Positions 1 to 5,944 of a stretch of 6,417 bases of DNA are shown here, one piece after another. Positions within the stretch are counted from its first letter, which is position 1. Each line of letters begins with the position of its first letter. Source of the stretch: an uncultured Nitrososphaerota archaeon (lineage in GTDB: Bacteria; Bacillota; Clostridia; Oscillospirales; Ruminococcaceae); contig CAKXAF010000161.1 of the NCBI GenBank assembly GCA_934869045.1, forward strand, positions 1-6,417. Direction: 5' to 3'. Under the pieces are notes generated by a model. That model saw only the letters and a list, made by a program, of their open reading frames with translations, had not been told where the DNA came from and made no database searches. The translations under genes were made by a program, and so were the position numbers.

Positions 1-487
1 GTTCAATGGATGCACCAGGTTGGAAGGTTCCCAGCAGGATGCCGTTTCCACCATCACCGATGTCGGTCCCGCCCAATTCCGATGCGCCTTTTTTCACCTG
101 AATGGTCAGCTGCTTCAAAAAATCCGGATTATAAAACTGCGGATCCGCAGAATGCACGCCGGTTTCGGACGAAACGCCGGAAACCTCCTCTGAGTAAGCG
201 CATTCTCGGGCATACAAATAAAGATTGTAATAGCTGCTGTTTTTCCCATCCGCCCGAATGGTGATTTTCTGATTCCGGGAATCACCAGGCATAACGTTCT
301 GAAAATTTTCAAAAAGATTGGCGCTGCTGAGACGGATGACTGCCTTGCCGCCTGCCTCTGATATCGTGACAGAAGGCTGGGCAATCTCCTGGGCCGCGCC
401 AACTGTTCCCGCTACACTGACTGCGAAGAAAAACGACAGTGTCAGAAGCGCGGCGGTAAAACGTTTGCCTTTTTGTGAACTTTTCAT
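1..487 (-). CDS. Exported surface protein with TasA-like core motif (3' end outside window)
   Basis: An open frame starts with ATG at 485-487 and runs off the window start, giving 162 complete codons. GGGAGG sits 7 bases upstream and the start is 13 bases after the stop of E, so it belongs to the same operon. Residues 1-32 look like an ordinary signal peptide: MKSSQKGKR, then a hydrophobic stretch and VSVAGTVGAA, with cleavage near residue 31-32. The SipW-type NTFTxG segment is not seen. The mature part has NVMPGDSRNQKITIRA (64-79), which matches the hydrophobic-Pro-Gly then Lys/Gln strand of A, B and C, followed by YYNLYLYARE (86-95), a hydrophobic LKQLTIQVKKG (124-134) and LLGTFQPG (151-158). 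This layout resembles surface proteins often found beside SipW-type clusters in Clostridia (recalled, not searched). The missing C-terminus would show whether it carries an LPXTG or membrane anchor. Function unknown; cell-surface accessory or anchoring subunit is a guess. Confidence 0.86.
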   Translation of the reverse strand, partial: MKSSQKGKRFTAALLTLSFFFAVSVAGTVGAAQEIAQPSVTISEAGGKAVIRLSSANLFENFQNVMPGDSRNQKITIRADGKNSSYYNLYLYARECAYSEEVSGVSSETGVHSADPQFYNPDFLKQLTIQVKKGASELGGTDIGDGGNGILLGTFQPGASIE

Positions 488-494
488 ATTGCCG

Positions 495-500
495 CCTCCC
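495..500 (-). promoter_or_regulatory. Ribosome binding site of gene F
   Basis: GGGAGG lies 7 bases before the ATG at 487 and directly after the TAA of E (501-503). It supports the F start, whose frame is otherwise open at the window edge. Confidence 0.8.
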
Positions 501-1055
501 TTATTCCGCTGTCAGACAGCCCGCGCTGTCGATTCCGACCGGCCAGCCGGTAGCTGCTAATGCGCTGGCAGGCCGGGACTGAACCGCTTGGCTGAGAATG
601 ATTACCTGCAGGTGGGCGCCATCCGGGCAGGCCTCCTGCACAGCCTTCAGGCTATCAATCAGATTTGTTGTAGAAGCCCCCGGCGCCACAGCCTGTGCAT
701 GGTACCAAAAACCGTCCTTTTCAAACCAGTTTTGACCGGTTTGGATAATCATACAGTCCTCCGCTTGGGCCGGAGCTACGATATTCCCATCGTCGTCTAC
801 CCAGTTGGCAGTCCACACGGCCCGAATATAAGCGTCCGTATTGCCGGCATTCCGAATCTGAACGTTTTCTTTTTCCGTTTTGTCGAAGTCCTCAGTGACC
901 TCCACGACCACCCTGCCGGGTGTAAATACGTTTTCTACGGGATTCGTCCGGTCGATAAGGAACGCCAGCGTACCGCCTGCACCGGCGGCCAGCAGCAAGA
1001 CAAGGGAGAACGCTAAAATCAGCGGTCGGATGCGTCTTTTCTGATAAAGCCTCAT
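501..1055 (-). CDS. SipW-type signal peptide secreted protein, relative of gene C
   Basis: The product is 184 residues. The ATG at 1053-1055 overlaps the TGA of gene D (ATGA), with a perfect AGGAGG 9 bases upstream, so translation is probably coupled to D. Residues 1-31 hold a basic start (RLYQKRRIR), a hydrophobic core and GAGGTLA; AFLIDRTNPVENVFTPG (31-47) is the SipW-type region, with cleavage expected after Ala31. The core strand pair is NVQIRNAGNTDAYIRAVW (64-81), followed by DGFWYHA (114-120), AVQS (157-160) and GWP (170-172); the last two are spaced as a shorter version of gene C. The usual hydrophobic-Pro-Gly step before the core strand is missing, unlike in A, B, C and F. The short C-terminus (SAGCLTAE) has no anchor. 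TAA at 501-503 lies 13 bases before the start of F. Minor subunit, cap or chaperone are all possible; the family is recognisable but not its function. Confidence 0.89.
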   Translation of the reverse strand: MRLYQKRRIRPLILAFSLVLLLAAGAGGTLAFLIDRTNPVENVFTPGRVVVEVTEDFDKTEKENVQIRNAGNTDAYIRAVWTANWVDDDGNIVAPAQAEDCMIIQTGQNWFEKDGFWYHAQAVAPGASTTNLIDSLKAVQEACPDGAHLQVIILSQAVQSRPASALAATGWPVGIDSAGCLTAE

Positions 1056-4000
1056 GCCGCTTCTCCTCCTTCCGCGCCGGAACCCCCATCCCTCTGCTTT
1101 TTGGGAAGCAGGACCGCCGTCATTACCTGGGCCATTCTTTCCAGACCGCCGGCAGGCGGGTCAAAGTCGTTGGCTGCGCTGGCTTCATGAGAAAGCCAAC
1201 CGGTTTCAGCAAGGTTGTTGGTGATTACAGCGTTCCCTTCGGGAACTGTTCTGCTCAAATTCAACGCTGGGCTGTCTTGAGCGTCGTACCGCCAGGACCA
1301 ACTTTCCTCCTCCACGATGGTGTAGGTACCAATGGGAAGACCGGTAAGAGTCACTGTATCACTGAGCACGCCGCTGCCGGTACCCAAAGCGATGGTATAG
1401 CTTCTCGCCGAGGCAAAGGCATTTCCGGCCCCCTGAACGGTGATGAGGAAGGTATCACAGTCATCATAGGTGCCGTTCGCGGTGAAGCTCTTGCTCACCG
1501 TCAGAGAACAAGTCTTGACGTGGACAACAAACTCACCATCACTGGGCTTTTCGCAGGCCGTGATGCAGTCTGATCCCTTCTGCCAGTCAAAATCCGTGTG
1601 GTTGGTATAGTCGATGCCGCCGATTTTCACCGTAACATTGACCGGGGTTTCCGCCTCAAGCATACCGGCCGGTACGTTGTACTCGTAAGCCAGAACCGGC
1701 GCAACCCCCATAGCCGCAGGAGCTGCCGCTGTGCCGTGACGCCAGACAACGCCAACAAGGTTGTCGGCATAATCAGCGGTCTCTCCCAGATAGATGGTAC
1801 TGTCTCTCCAGGTGACGGTGGGCTTGAACACATGGACTAGGAACTGGCCCTTACTGCTGTCAAAGCCGCAGCCGTTCAAGCCGCAGGTATGCCGGAACGA
1901 AACCTTCTCCAACGGAATCGTGACAGAGCCATATCCAACTGACGCAGTCTTCACATAATAGTCGTCTACCGCGCTGTCAGCCTGAGGGTTGAAGGTATAA
2001 GAAAGGGCCGGCTCTGTACCGAGAAGTGCGCCGGAAGCCGTCGCATGTTTCCAGCTTACCGCAAAGTTCCCACTGTATGCGGGGATTGTACCCAGATAAG
2101 TATTGATATCTCGGAAGGTGATCTCCGGAGTGAAAACGTTCACCCGTCCGCTGTCCGAGGTGCTCGAACCGGTCAGTGTTCCGGAAACAGCGGCGGCCGT
2201 AACTGTAAAGGTCGCATCCTCCGTCATACTGCCGGTGGGCTTTCCATTGACAGTATAGTTAATAGTCTCGACATAATCGTCCTTCCAGGCATCGGCGCCC
2301 GTTGGCCGTACGACAGCATCATAGAAGCTGGCGTCCATAAGCGCGCTCCCATCTGTGCCATAATAGACGTTCAGCTCCTTTACCGCAGGAGCAGGAATGC
2401 TGATTTTTACATTGGCGGTCGGGGTAGGAAAACTATATTCCGCTTCGGTGCAATCGCTGCGCATAAAAATACCGGAGCCTGTATCATTGGTAGGAACTCC
2501 GCTGCCGCCCCAGAAGCCATCTTCGACCTTGATCGGGATTTCAATCCGCAGCTTTTCGCCGTAATAGCTGACGTTGGAACCGGAAGTCCGAGGGTTTTCC
2601 GCAACATAGCGGTTGGAGAAATCAAAACCGCTGGCGTCGATGGTTTTTCCGGTGACGGTGACCGCGCCGGTCAGCTCTGTTTTGCCGCTTTCGTCAAATT
2701 GATAGCCATCGGCCGTCTTCCCGGTGGAGGGGACCGCATAGGCCTTGATGCCGCTGGTATCGCCGTTGACGGTGAAATACGGTGAGATCACGTCCCGCAC
2801 CACGGATTCTGCGTTCAGGGTAACGGACGTGCTGCCGGAACCGATTTGGCTCTGGATGGATTCGAAAATTTTGTTAAGATCTGCGGCATTGCTTGCTGTC
2901 AGGTAATAATTTTTATCTGCGTCGGCAGTTCTGGTAAAATTTCGGGTGATTTTATAGCCGGTCCCGTCACCAGCCAGGTGGTTTCCAGGATTATAAGTGT
3001 CTCTTTCCACACCGATTTCCGTCGCGTCTTCATAATTGGTGGAAAGATAATTCAGGAATCGATTTCCTGCCGCGATATCAATTCCTTCAAAATCATTTCT
3101 GCCGAATATGGAAGCTGCCCAAGACCCGCCCCAATAGTTGTCAACTTCACCAGTACAGGAGATATCTTTATAGAGAAGATAGTCCCACTTTTCACCATAA
3201 AGTTCATTGGGATTTACGCCGTTAAAGATGCCGATGGAATAAACGGTTACGCCTGCATCCTTCAAGACTTTTGCGGAAGAAATCGCAGCAGTCGCAACAC
3301 TTGTCTCAAAATTGGTATTATTTGTCGGCACACCGTCCGTAAAAACGATGACCACTTTATTCCGGGTTGTGTTGGTTCCGGTGTAGGAATATCCAGAGCC
3401 CATCAGCTCTTCTGCCTCTTTCATACCCGCATCCACTCGGGTAGCTCCCGAAGGCGCATCCGGCAAACGGTCTACCTCATCTTTTAACGCGGACTCCCCA
3501 TCGGGATTCACGTTTGTCCAACCCCGCAGAACGTCCGCATCGCTGTCAAAGGTCACGATGGCAAGACGGTGGTCGGCCTTATCCGAATATTTTTCTCCCA
3601 TGGCGGAGATAAAGTTATTGACGGCCTGCTTCATCGCGTACTGCCGGCGTTCTGCATTAGTACTCGTTGAGTTCCCGGCAAAATTATACGCCATTGACCC
3701 AGACTGATCCAACACCAAAACAACGTCGGTGGGAACCGCTTCCGTCACGGTCTCCGTTGTATATTTTCCAGTGGCGTAAGCCTCCAGAACCAGCTTGCCG
3801 GTGCCCGTTTCCGAATCCCATTCCGTCAGGTTTTTGGACGAAACCAATTTATCTTCCTCAGCGGCGAGGGGCTGCGCCAGCAAACTGCGGCGGAGGAGCA
3901 CCTTTTTGACGGTCTCTACCGCCACCGGCGGCAAGAACGGACCCGCTTCGGTGAAGGAAATCGTCTCGGGCATTTCCGGCCCGTCCAGCAATGCCAGCTC

Positions 4001-4420
4001 GGAAATGCGGTTCTGCAGGACGGTGAGCTGATCCTCCGTAAAGGCCGCAAGCTCCTCGTCTGTCAGATTCTGCACGATCGCTTCGAATTCATCAATGGTT
4101 TCCGCCGCCATCAGGGAATCATATGGCAGCGTCGTGCGGGACACTGCGCACTGTTCGCAGACGAGCGGATCATTTCCGTGCTCACAGGTTCCCATCTCTT
4201 CAGAACTCTCCTTGCTGGATTCACTGATTTCTGCATCGGGTTCGCTCTCCTCAGCGCTTGGTCCGCTGCTTTCAGCACTGGACTCACTGCTGTCAAGCTG
4301 GCTGGAGCTGGAGAAAGATTCTTCATTCGCTTCTGCCGCCAGAACCATCGAAGGCAGGGCAATGGACAACGCGATGGACATCGTCAGCAAACCAGCCAGT
4401 AACCTTTTTTTCAGTTTCAT
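1052..4420 (-). CDS. Large vWA-domain surface adhesin with CnaB/SpaA-like C-terminal domain
   Basis: The product is 1122 residues. The ATG at 4418-4420 is preferred over in-frame upstream starts because a purine-rich GAGGGG lies 5 bases upstream and a signal peptide follows (basic MKLKK, hydrophobic core, probable cleavage near VLA 26-28). Layout: Ser/Glu-rich linker about 34-75; CxH...CxxC at 79-91; a helical-looking segment about 107-144; vWA domain about 230-527 with MIDAS residues DQSGS (238-242), Thr327 and Asp362 in FTDG; a conserved-looking beta region about 530-680; two about 100-residue repeats (about 759-858 and 860-969); CnaB/SpaA-like domain about 972-1070 with Lys977, an EEE box at 1037-1039 and NN at 1068-1069, where an internal isopeptide bond could form. 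A complete MIDAS implies metal-dependent ligand binding outside the cell. No LPXTG or C-terminal membrane segment is present, so attachment is unclear. The gene follows C by 20 bases and overlaps E by 4. A tip adhesin of the fibre is inferred. Confidence 0.94.
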   Translation of the reverse strand: MKLKKRLLAGLLTMSIALSIALPSMVLAAEANEESFSSSSQLDSSESSAESSGPSAEESEPDAEISESSKESSEEMGTCEHGNDPLVCEQCAVSRTTLPYDSLMAAETIDEFEAIVQNLTDEELAAFTEDQLTVLQNRISELALLDGPEMPETISFTEAGPFLPPVAVETVKKVLLRRSLLAQPLAAEEDKLVSSKNLTEWDSETGTGKLVLEAYATGKYTTETVTEAVPTDVVLVLDQSGSMAYNFAGNSTSTNAERRQYAMKQAVNNFISAMGEKYSDKADHRLAIVTFDSDADVLRGWTNVNPDGESALKDEVDRLPDAPSGATRVDAGMKEAEELMGSGYSYTGTNTTRNKVVIVFTDGVPTNNTNFETSVATAAISSAKVLKDAGVTVYSIGIFNGVNPNELYGEKWDYLLYKDISCTGEVDNYWGGSWAASIFGRNDFEGIDIAAGNRFLNYLSTNYEDATEIGVERDTYNPGNHLAGDGTGYKITRNFTRTADADKNYYLTASNAADLNKIFESIQSQIGSGSTSVTLNAESVVRDVISPYFTVNGDTSGIKAYAVPSTGKTADGYQFDESGKTELTGAVTVTGKTIDASGFDFSNRYVAENPRTSGSNVSYYGEKLRIEIPIKVEDGFWGGSGVPTNDTGSGIFMRSDCTEAEYSFPTPTANVKISIPAPAVKELNVYYGTDGSALMDASFYDAVVRPTGADAWKDDYVETINYTVNGKPTGSMTEDATFTVTAAAVSGTLTGSSTSDSGRVNVFTPEITFRDINTYLGTIPAYSGNFAVSWKHATASGALLGTEPALSYTFNPQADSAVDDYYVKTASVGYGSVTIPLEKVSFRHTCGLNGCGFDSSKGQFLVHVFKPTVTWRDSTIYLGETADYADNLVGVVWRHGTAAAPAAMGVAPVLAYEYNVPAGMLEAETPVNVTVKIGGIDYTNHTDFDWQKGSDCITACEKPSDGEFVVHVKTCSLTVSKSFTANGTYDDCDTFLITVQGAGNAFASARSYTIALGTGSGVLSDTVTLTGLPIGTYTIVEEESWSWRYDAQDSPALNLSRTVPEGNAVITNNLAETGWLSHEASAANDFDPPAGGLERMAQVMTAVLLPKKQRDGGSGAEGGEAA
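1065..1070 (-). promoter_or_regulatory. Ribosome binding site of gene E inside the end of gene D
   Basis: A perfect AGGAGG lies 9 bases before the ATG of E and is part of the codons for the last residues of D (EGGEAA). With the ATGA stop-start overlap this is a classic arrangement for coupled translation of D and E. Confidence 0.85.
1514..2143 (-). repeat. Two tandem ~100-residue protein repeats within gene D
   Basis: Residues about 760-777 (VNVFTPEITFRDINTYLG) and 862-879 (VHVFKPTVTWRDSTIYLG) start two copies 102 residues apart. Each continues with a VSWKH or VVWRHG strand, then an A-L-Y strand, and ends near a cysteine pair (845/851 and 952/956). The DNA copies are too diverged to look like a recent duplication. 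They are probably beta-sandwich stalk modules between the vWA head and the CnaB-like domain. Confidence 0.75.
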
Positions 4421-4423
4421 GGG

Positions 4424-4431
4424 TTCCCCTC
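4424..4431 (-). promoter_or_regulatory. Ribosome binding site of gene D
   Basis: GAGGGGAA lies just before the ATG at 4420, with 5 bases between AGGGG and the start; a second purine-rich stretch (AGGAAGAG) lies farther up. Both fall in the 20-base gap after the TAG of C and support the start used here over the in-frame upstream one at 4531. Confidence 0.65.
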
Positions 4432-4440
4432 TCTTCCTGT

Positions 4441-5118
4441 CTATTGATTTTCGGAGGAGCGATCCCCTTCCGGAGCGGAAGAGGCCTCGGATGAATGGCC
4501 CGGCCAGCCCTTGATTTCGTCGACCGTCCAAGAGTCGCCGGACGGCGTGTTGTGATCGCTCTGAACTGCCTGTACTTCTATTTTAATACTGTAGGAAGCT
4601 CCTTTATATTCGTTTCCGAGGGCGGGAGCGCTGAAAGACACAGTTGTAAAGAGGGGCGCAGTTATTGAATTTTCCGTGGTAAGGGGCGTGCGGTAGTAAT
4701 ACCAGCCATCCGCGCCCTCGACCCAGTTGACCAAATCCAGATTCATCGCAACCTCGTTTGGGGACAATTCCCGCACAGAGCCATCCGTCAAAGTCATGCT
4801 GTCCATTATTCGTATACGGATCCAGCAATCGGCAGAACCATCCAGTTTTTTTACTGCCACCAGTTTGCTGGCCTCTGTACCGGGCATGACGGCCATGCCT
4901 TTCGGATAAACTGCGATAAAATCAGGCCACTGGGAAAAGTTCTCCTCTATCCCATCCGTTTTCTCGGGCTGTGTCTTATCCAGCAGTTCCACCTGGATGC
5001 TGCCTGCCGTAATGATATTGTGCGCAGTTTCCTTCGCCGTCAGGTAAGCCATCGTTCCATAGGCTGCCAGCGAAACGACCAGCACCAGCACTGCGGCAAT
5101 GAAGATCCTTTTTTTCAT
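4441..5118 (-). CDS. SipW-type signal peptide secreted protein, divergent TasA-like subunit
   Basis: The product is 225 residues. The reading frame is open to 5229, but the ATG at 5116-5118 is chosen because GAGAGGAGT sits 9 bases upstream and the next residues (MKKRIFIAAVLVLVVSLAAY) form a signal peptide; the upstream extension is charged and lies inside a hairpin. GTMAYLTAKETAHNIITAG (21-39) is a SipW-type cleavage region, with processing expected near Ala24. The family core is present: VMPG (77-80), then DGSADCWIRIRI (93-104). An aromatic strand DGWYYY (137-142) and AVQS (184-187) followed by GWP (204-206) are shared with gene E, so C and E form a second subfamily apart from A and B. The last about 17 residues are rich in Ser, Glu and Pro and may be a flexible tail. 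It stops only 20 bases before gene D, so the two are probably co-transcribed. A minor or adaptor fibre subunit is an inference; no specific function is recognised. Confidence 0.89.
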   Translation of the reverse strand: MKKRIFIAAVLVLVVSLAAYGTMAYLTAKETAHNIITAGSIQVELLDKTQPEKTDGIEENFSQWPDFIAVYPKGMAVMPGTEASKLVAVKKLDGSADCWIRIRIMDSMTLTDGSVRELSPNEVAMNLDLVNWVEGADGWYYYRTPLTTENSITAPLFTTVSFSAPALGNEYKGASYSIKIEVQAVQSDHNTPSGDSWTVDEIKGWPGHSSEASSAPEGDRSSENQ

Positions 5119-5127
5119 GCACAACGA

Positions 5128-5132
5128 CTCCT
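5128..5132 (-). promoter_or_regulatory. Ribosome binding site that fixes the start of gene C
   Basis: AGGAG within GAGAGGAGT lies 9 bases before the ATG at 5118. No comparable site precedes the farther upstream in-frame start at 5229, and the signal peptide begins here, so the shorter protein is chosen. Confidence 0.8.
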
Positions 5133-5178
5133 CTCGATCTTTCTGATATCCAATACGCTCCTCGTGCGGAGCTTTGCA

Positions 5179-5224
5179 CAGGCCGCGCGTGAGCGTCCTG
5201 AAAAAGGCGTTCACGCGCGGCCTG
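5179..5224 (-). repeat. 14-bp perfect GC-rich inverted repeat (hairpin 2)
   Basis: caggccgcgcgtga (5179-5192) pairs without mismatch to tcacgcgcggcctg (5211-5224). A few more pairs are possible inside (CG and CC/GG) around an A-rich loop (U-rich in the minus-strand transcript). The stem is very stable. The bases that follow it in the transcript are not T-rich, which argues against intrinsic termination. Confidence 0.85.
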
Positions 5225-5243
5225 CCCACAGGTCGGGCAGGCC
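5219..5243 (-). repeat. 9-bp inverted repeat (hairpin 1)
   Basis: The arms ggcctgccc (5219-5227) and gggcaggcc (5235-5243) pair perfectly around a 7-base loop. In the B-to-C transcript this stem forms first. It shares bases 5219-5224 with the larger hairpin below, so both cannot form fully at once. Confidence 0.8.
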
Positions 5244-5268
5244 GGGGGGGGGGATAAACGGATACAGC

Positions 5269-5883
5269 TTATTTGCTGAAAGCGGCCCAGGCGGCGTCTG
5301 CATCGGCAAAAGTAAGAGCCTGAATGGCGTCAGCCTTCACGACAATGTTCAGGCTGTTTACGTCATTAAACACTTCCAGCTCGTCATCCAGGTCAGAGGG
5401 GATGACCACGGAAGTAAACAGGGGTTCAAGCTCCTCGTCGCCGGAGACAGCGTTTACTGTTGTAGCATAACGGAACTCATAGGTAATGGTGTCGGCATTG
5501 GCGTCGCAGGACTCGCCTGCGTATCCCCATTTCTCCTCATTGTAGCCTGTGAAGATATCGCGCAGGTTTGCTCCGCCTTTATCCTTAAAAACTTCATCCC
5601 ATTTGCTGACGTGGTCGATTGTCACAAGCATCCGGACGTAGGATTCCTGGCTGCCGCTCTTAACTGTGACCACAGGGTTCTTTGTGAATGAAGCCCCGGG
5701 GACAATCACGTGGGCCGCACTGGAATCCCAGTTGGTCTCCGTCAGCTCAATGTTCACATCGCCGACGGTGAAGGTGTTCGTAGCGGTCTTGGTATCAGAG
5801 AAATAGGCCAGCATGCCGCCGACAGAGACAGAAAGCATCAGCACAACGGCAGTAACAAGGATGACGATTGATTTTTTCTTCAT
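5269..5883 (-). CDS. SipW-type signal peptide, TasA/camelysin-like fibre subunit
   Basis: This is a complete 204-residue secreted protein. The ATG at 5881-5883 follows AAAGGAAG with about 10 bases between AAGGA and the start. Residues 1-26 are a basic start (MKKK), a hydrophobic stretch and GGMLA; residues 27-41 (YFSDTKTATNTFTVG) are the hallmark of SipW-processed proteins. By analogy with TasA, cleavage is expected between Ala26 and Tyr27. The core motif is VPG (61-63), KNPVVTV (68-74) and GSQESYVRMLVT (77-88), and the end is ADAIQ...AWAAFSK. In TasA the freed N-terminal strand inserts into the next subunit (donor-strand exchange); this protein has the same position for such a strand, so a role as a polymerising matrix or fibre subunit is a reasonable inference. 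It lies 61 bases after gene A and 150 bases before gene C. That wide, structured gap suggests its mRNA level may be set separately from the genes below. A non-polymerising surface protein remains possible. Confidence 0.93.
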   Translation of the reverse strand: MKKKSIVILVTAVVLMLSVSVGGMLAYFSDTKTATNTFTVGDVNIELTETNWDSSAAHVIVPGASFTKNPVVTVKSGSQESYVRMLVTIDHVSKWDEVFKDKGGANLRDIFTGYNEEKWGYAGESCDANADTITYEFRYATTVNAVSGDEELEPLFTSVVIPSDLDDELEVFNDVNSLNIVVKADAIQALTFADADAAWAAFSK

Positions 5884-5891
5884 GATAAGTA

Positions 5892-5899
5892 CTTCCTTT
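5892..5899 (-). promoter_or_regulatory. Ribosome binding site of gene B
   Basis: AAAGGAAG on the minus strand lies 8 bases before the ATG (10 bases measured from AAGGA). It supports the start at 5883, which is also where the basic signal-peptide head MKKK begins. Confidence 0.75.
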
Positions 5900-5900
5900 C

Positions 5901-5929
5901 AAAATAAAATGAACGGTTTCGTTTGTCAA
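5901..5929 (-). promoter_or_regulatory. Candidate sigma-A-type promoter ahead of gene B
   Basis: On the minus strand TTGACA (5924-5929, perfect -35) is followed after exactly 17 bases by TATTTT (5901-5906, four of six -10 matches). The difficulty is position: a transcript starting 5-9 bases further on would begin inside the AAAGGAAG ribosome site of B and give almost no leader. It is therefore either a weak internal promoter, a promoter with an unusual start, or chance in an AT-rich stretch. Confidence 0.25.
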
Positions 5930-5944
5930 GAGGGCCTGCCCGGT

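Larger units (their letters stand above)
5119..5268 (-). other. Structured 150-base gap between genes B and C
   Basis: This is the longest non-coding stretch in the window. In transcript order it contains a run of ten C (ten G on the plus strand), a 9-bp hairpin, an overlapping 14-bp hairpin, a 5-bp GC hairpin (5157-5172), and the ribosome site of C. No U-tract follows any stem, so it is not a standard rho-independent terminator. A role in RNA processing, attenuation or stability between B and the lower genes is inferred. Confidence 0.6.
5884..5944 (-). other. 61-base gap between genes A and B
   Basis: Apart from the ribosome site of B, this short gap holds a promoter-like pair (TTGACA and TATTTT, 17 bases apart) and one copy of the nine-base word ggcctgccc (5933-5941) that recurs in the next intergenic gap. 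No U-tract terminator follows gene A, so read-through from A into B is expected. Confidence 0.6.

Noticed and set aside
892..1089. Frameshifted continuation of D carrying an anchor
   Set aside because: The alternative minus frame near the end of D shows no LPXTG or membrane segment, and E starts cleanly there, so no frameshift is supported.
2045..2785. 246-codon plus-strand open frame
   Set aside because: It lies wholly inside gene D on the opposite strand, has no recognisable motif or convincing ribosome site, and its composition looks like an antisense shadow of a well-supported gene.
2846..3487. 213-codon plus-strand open frame with many Cys and Ile
   Set aside because: It is antisense to the vWA region of D, whose MIDAS motifs prove the minus-strand frame.
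4421..4531. N-terminal extension of gene D to 4531
   Set aside because: It overlaps the end of gene C, has no better ribosome site and would displace the signal peptide.
5119..5229. N-terminal extension of gene C to 5229
   Set aside because: The extra 37 residues are charged, lie over the hairpin region and would bury the signal peptide; the internal ATG has a good ribosome site.
5179..5243. Rho-independent terminator after gene B
   Set aside because: Stems are strong but no T-rich run follows on either strand; the only run of five T lies inside the loop of the larger stem.
5020..5691. 223-codon plus-strand open frame
   Set aside because: It runs antisense across genes C and B and the hairpin gap; no family features.
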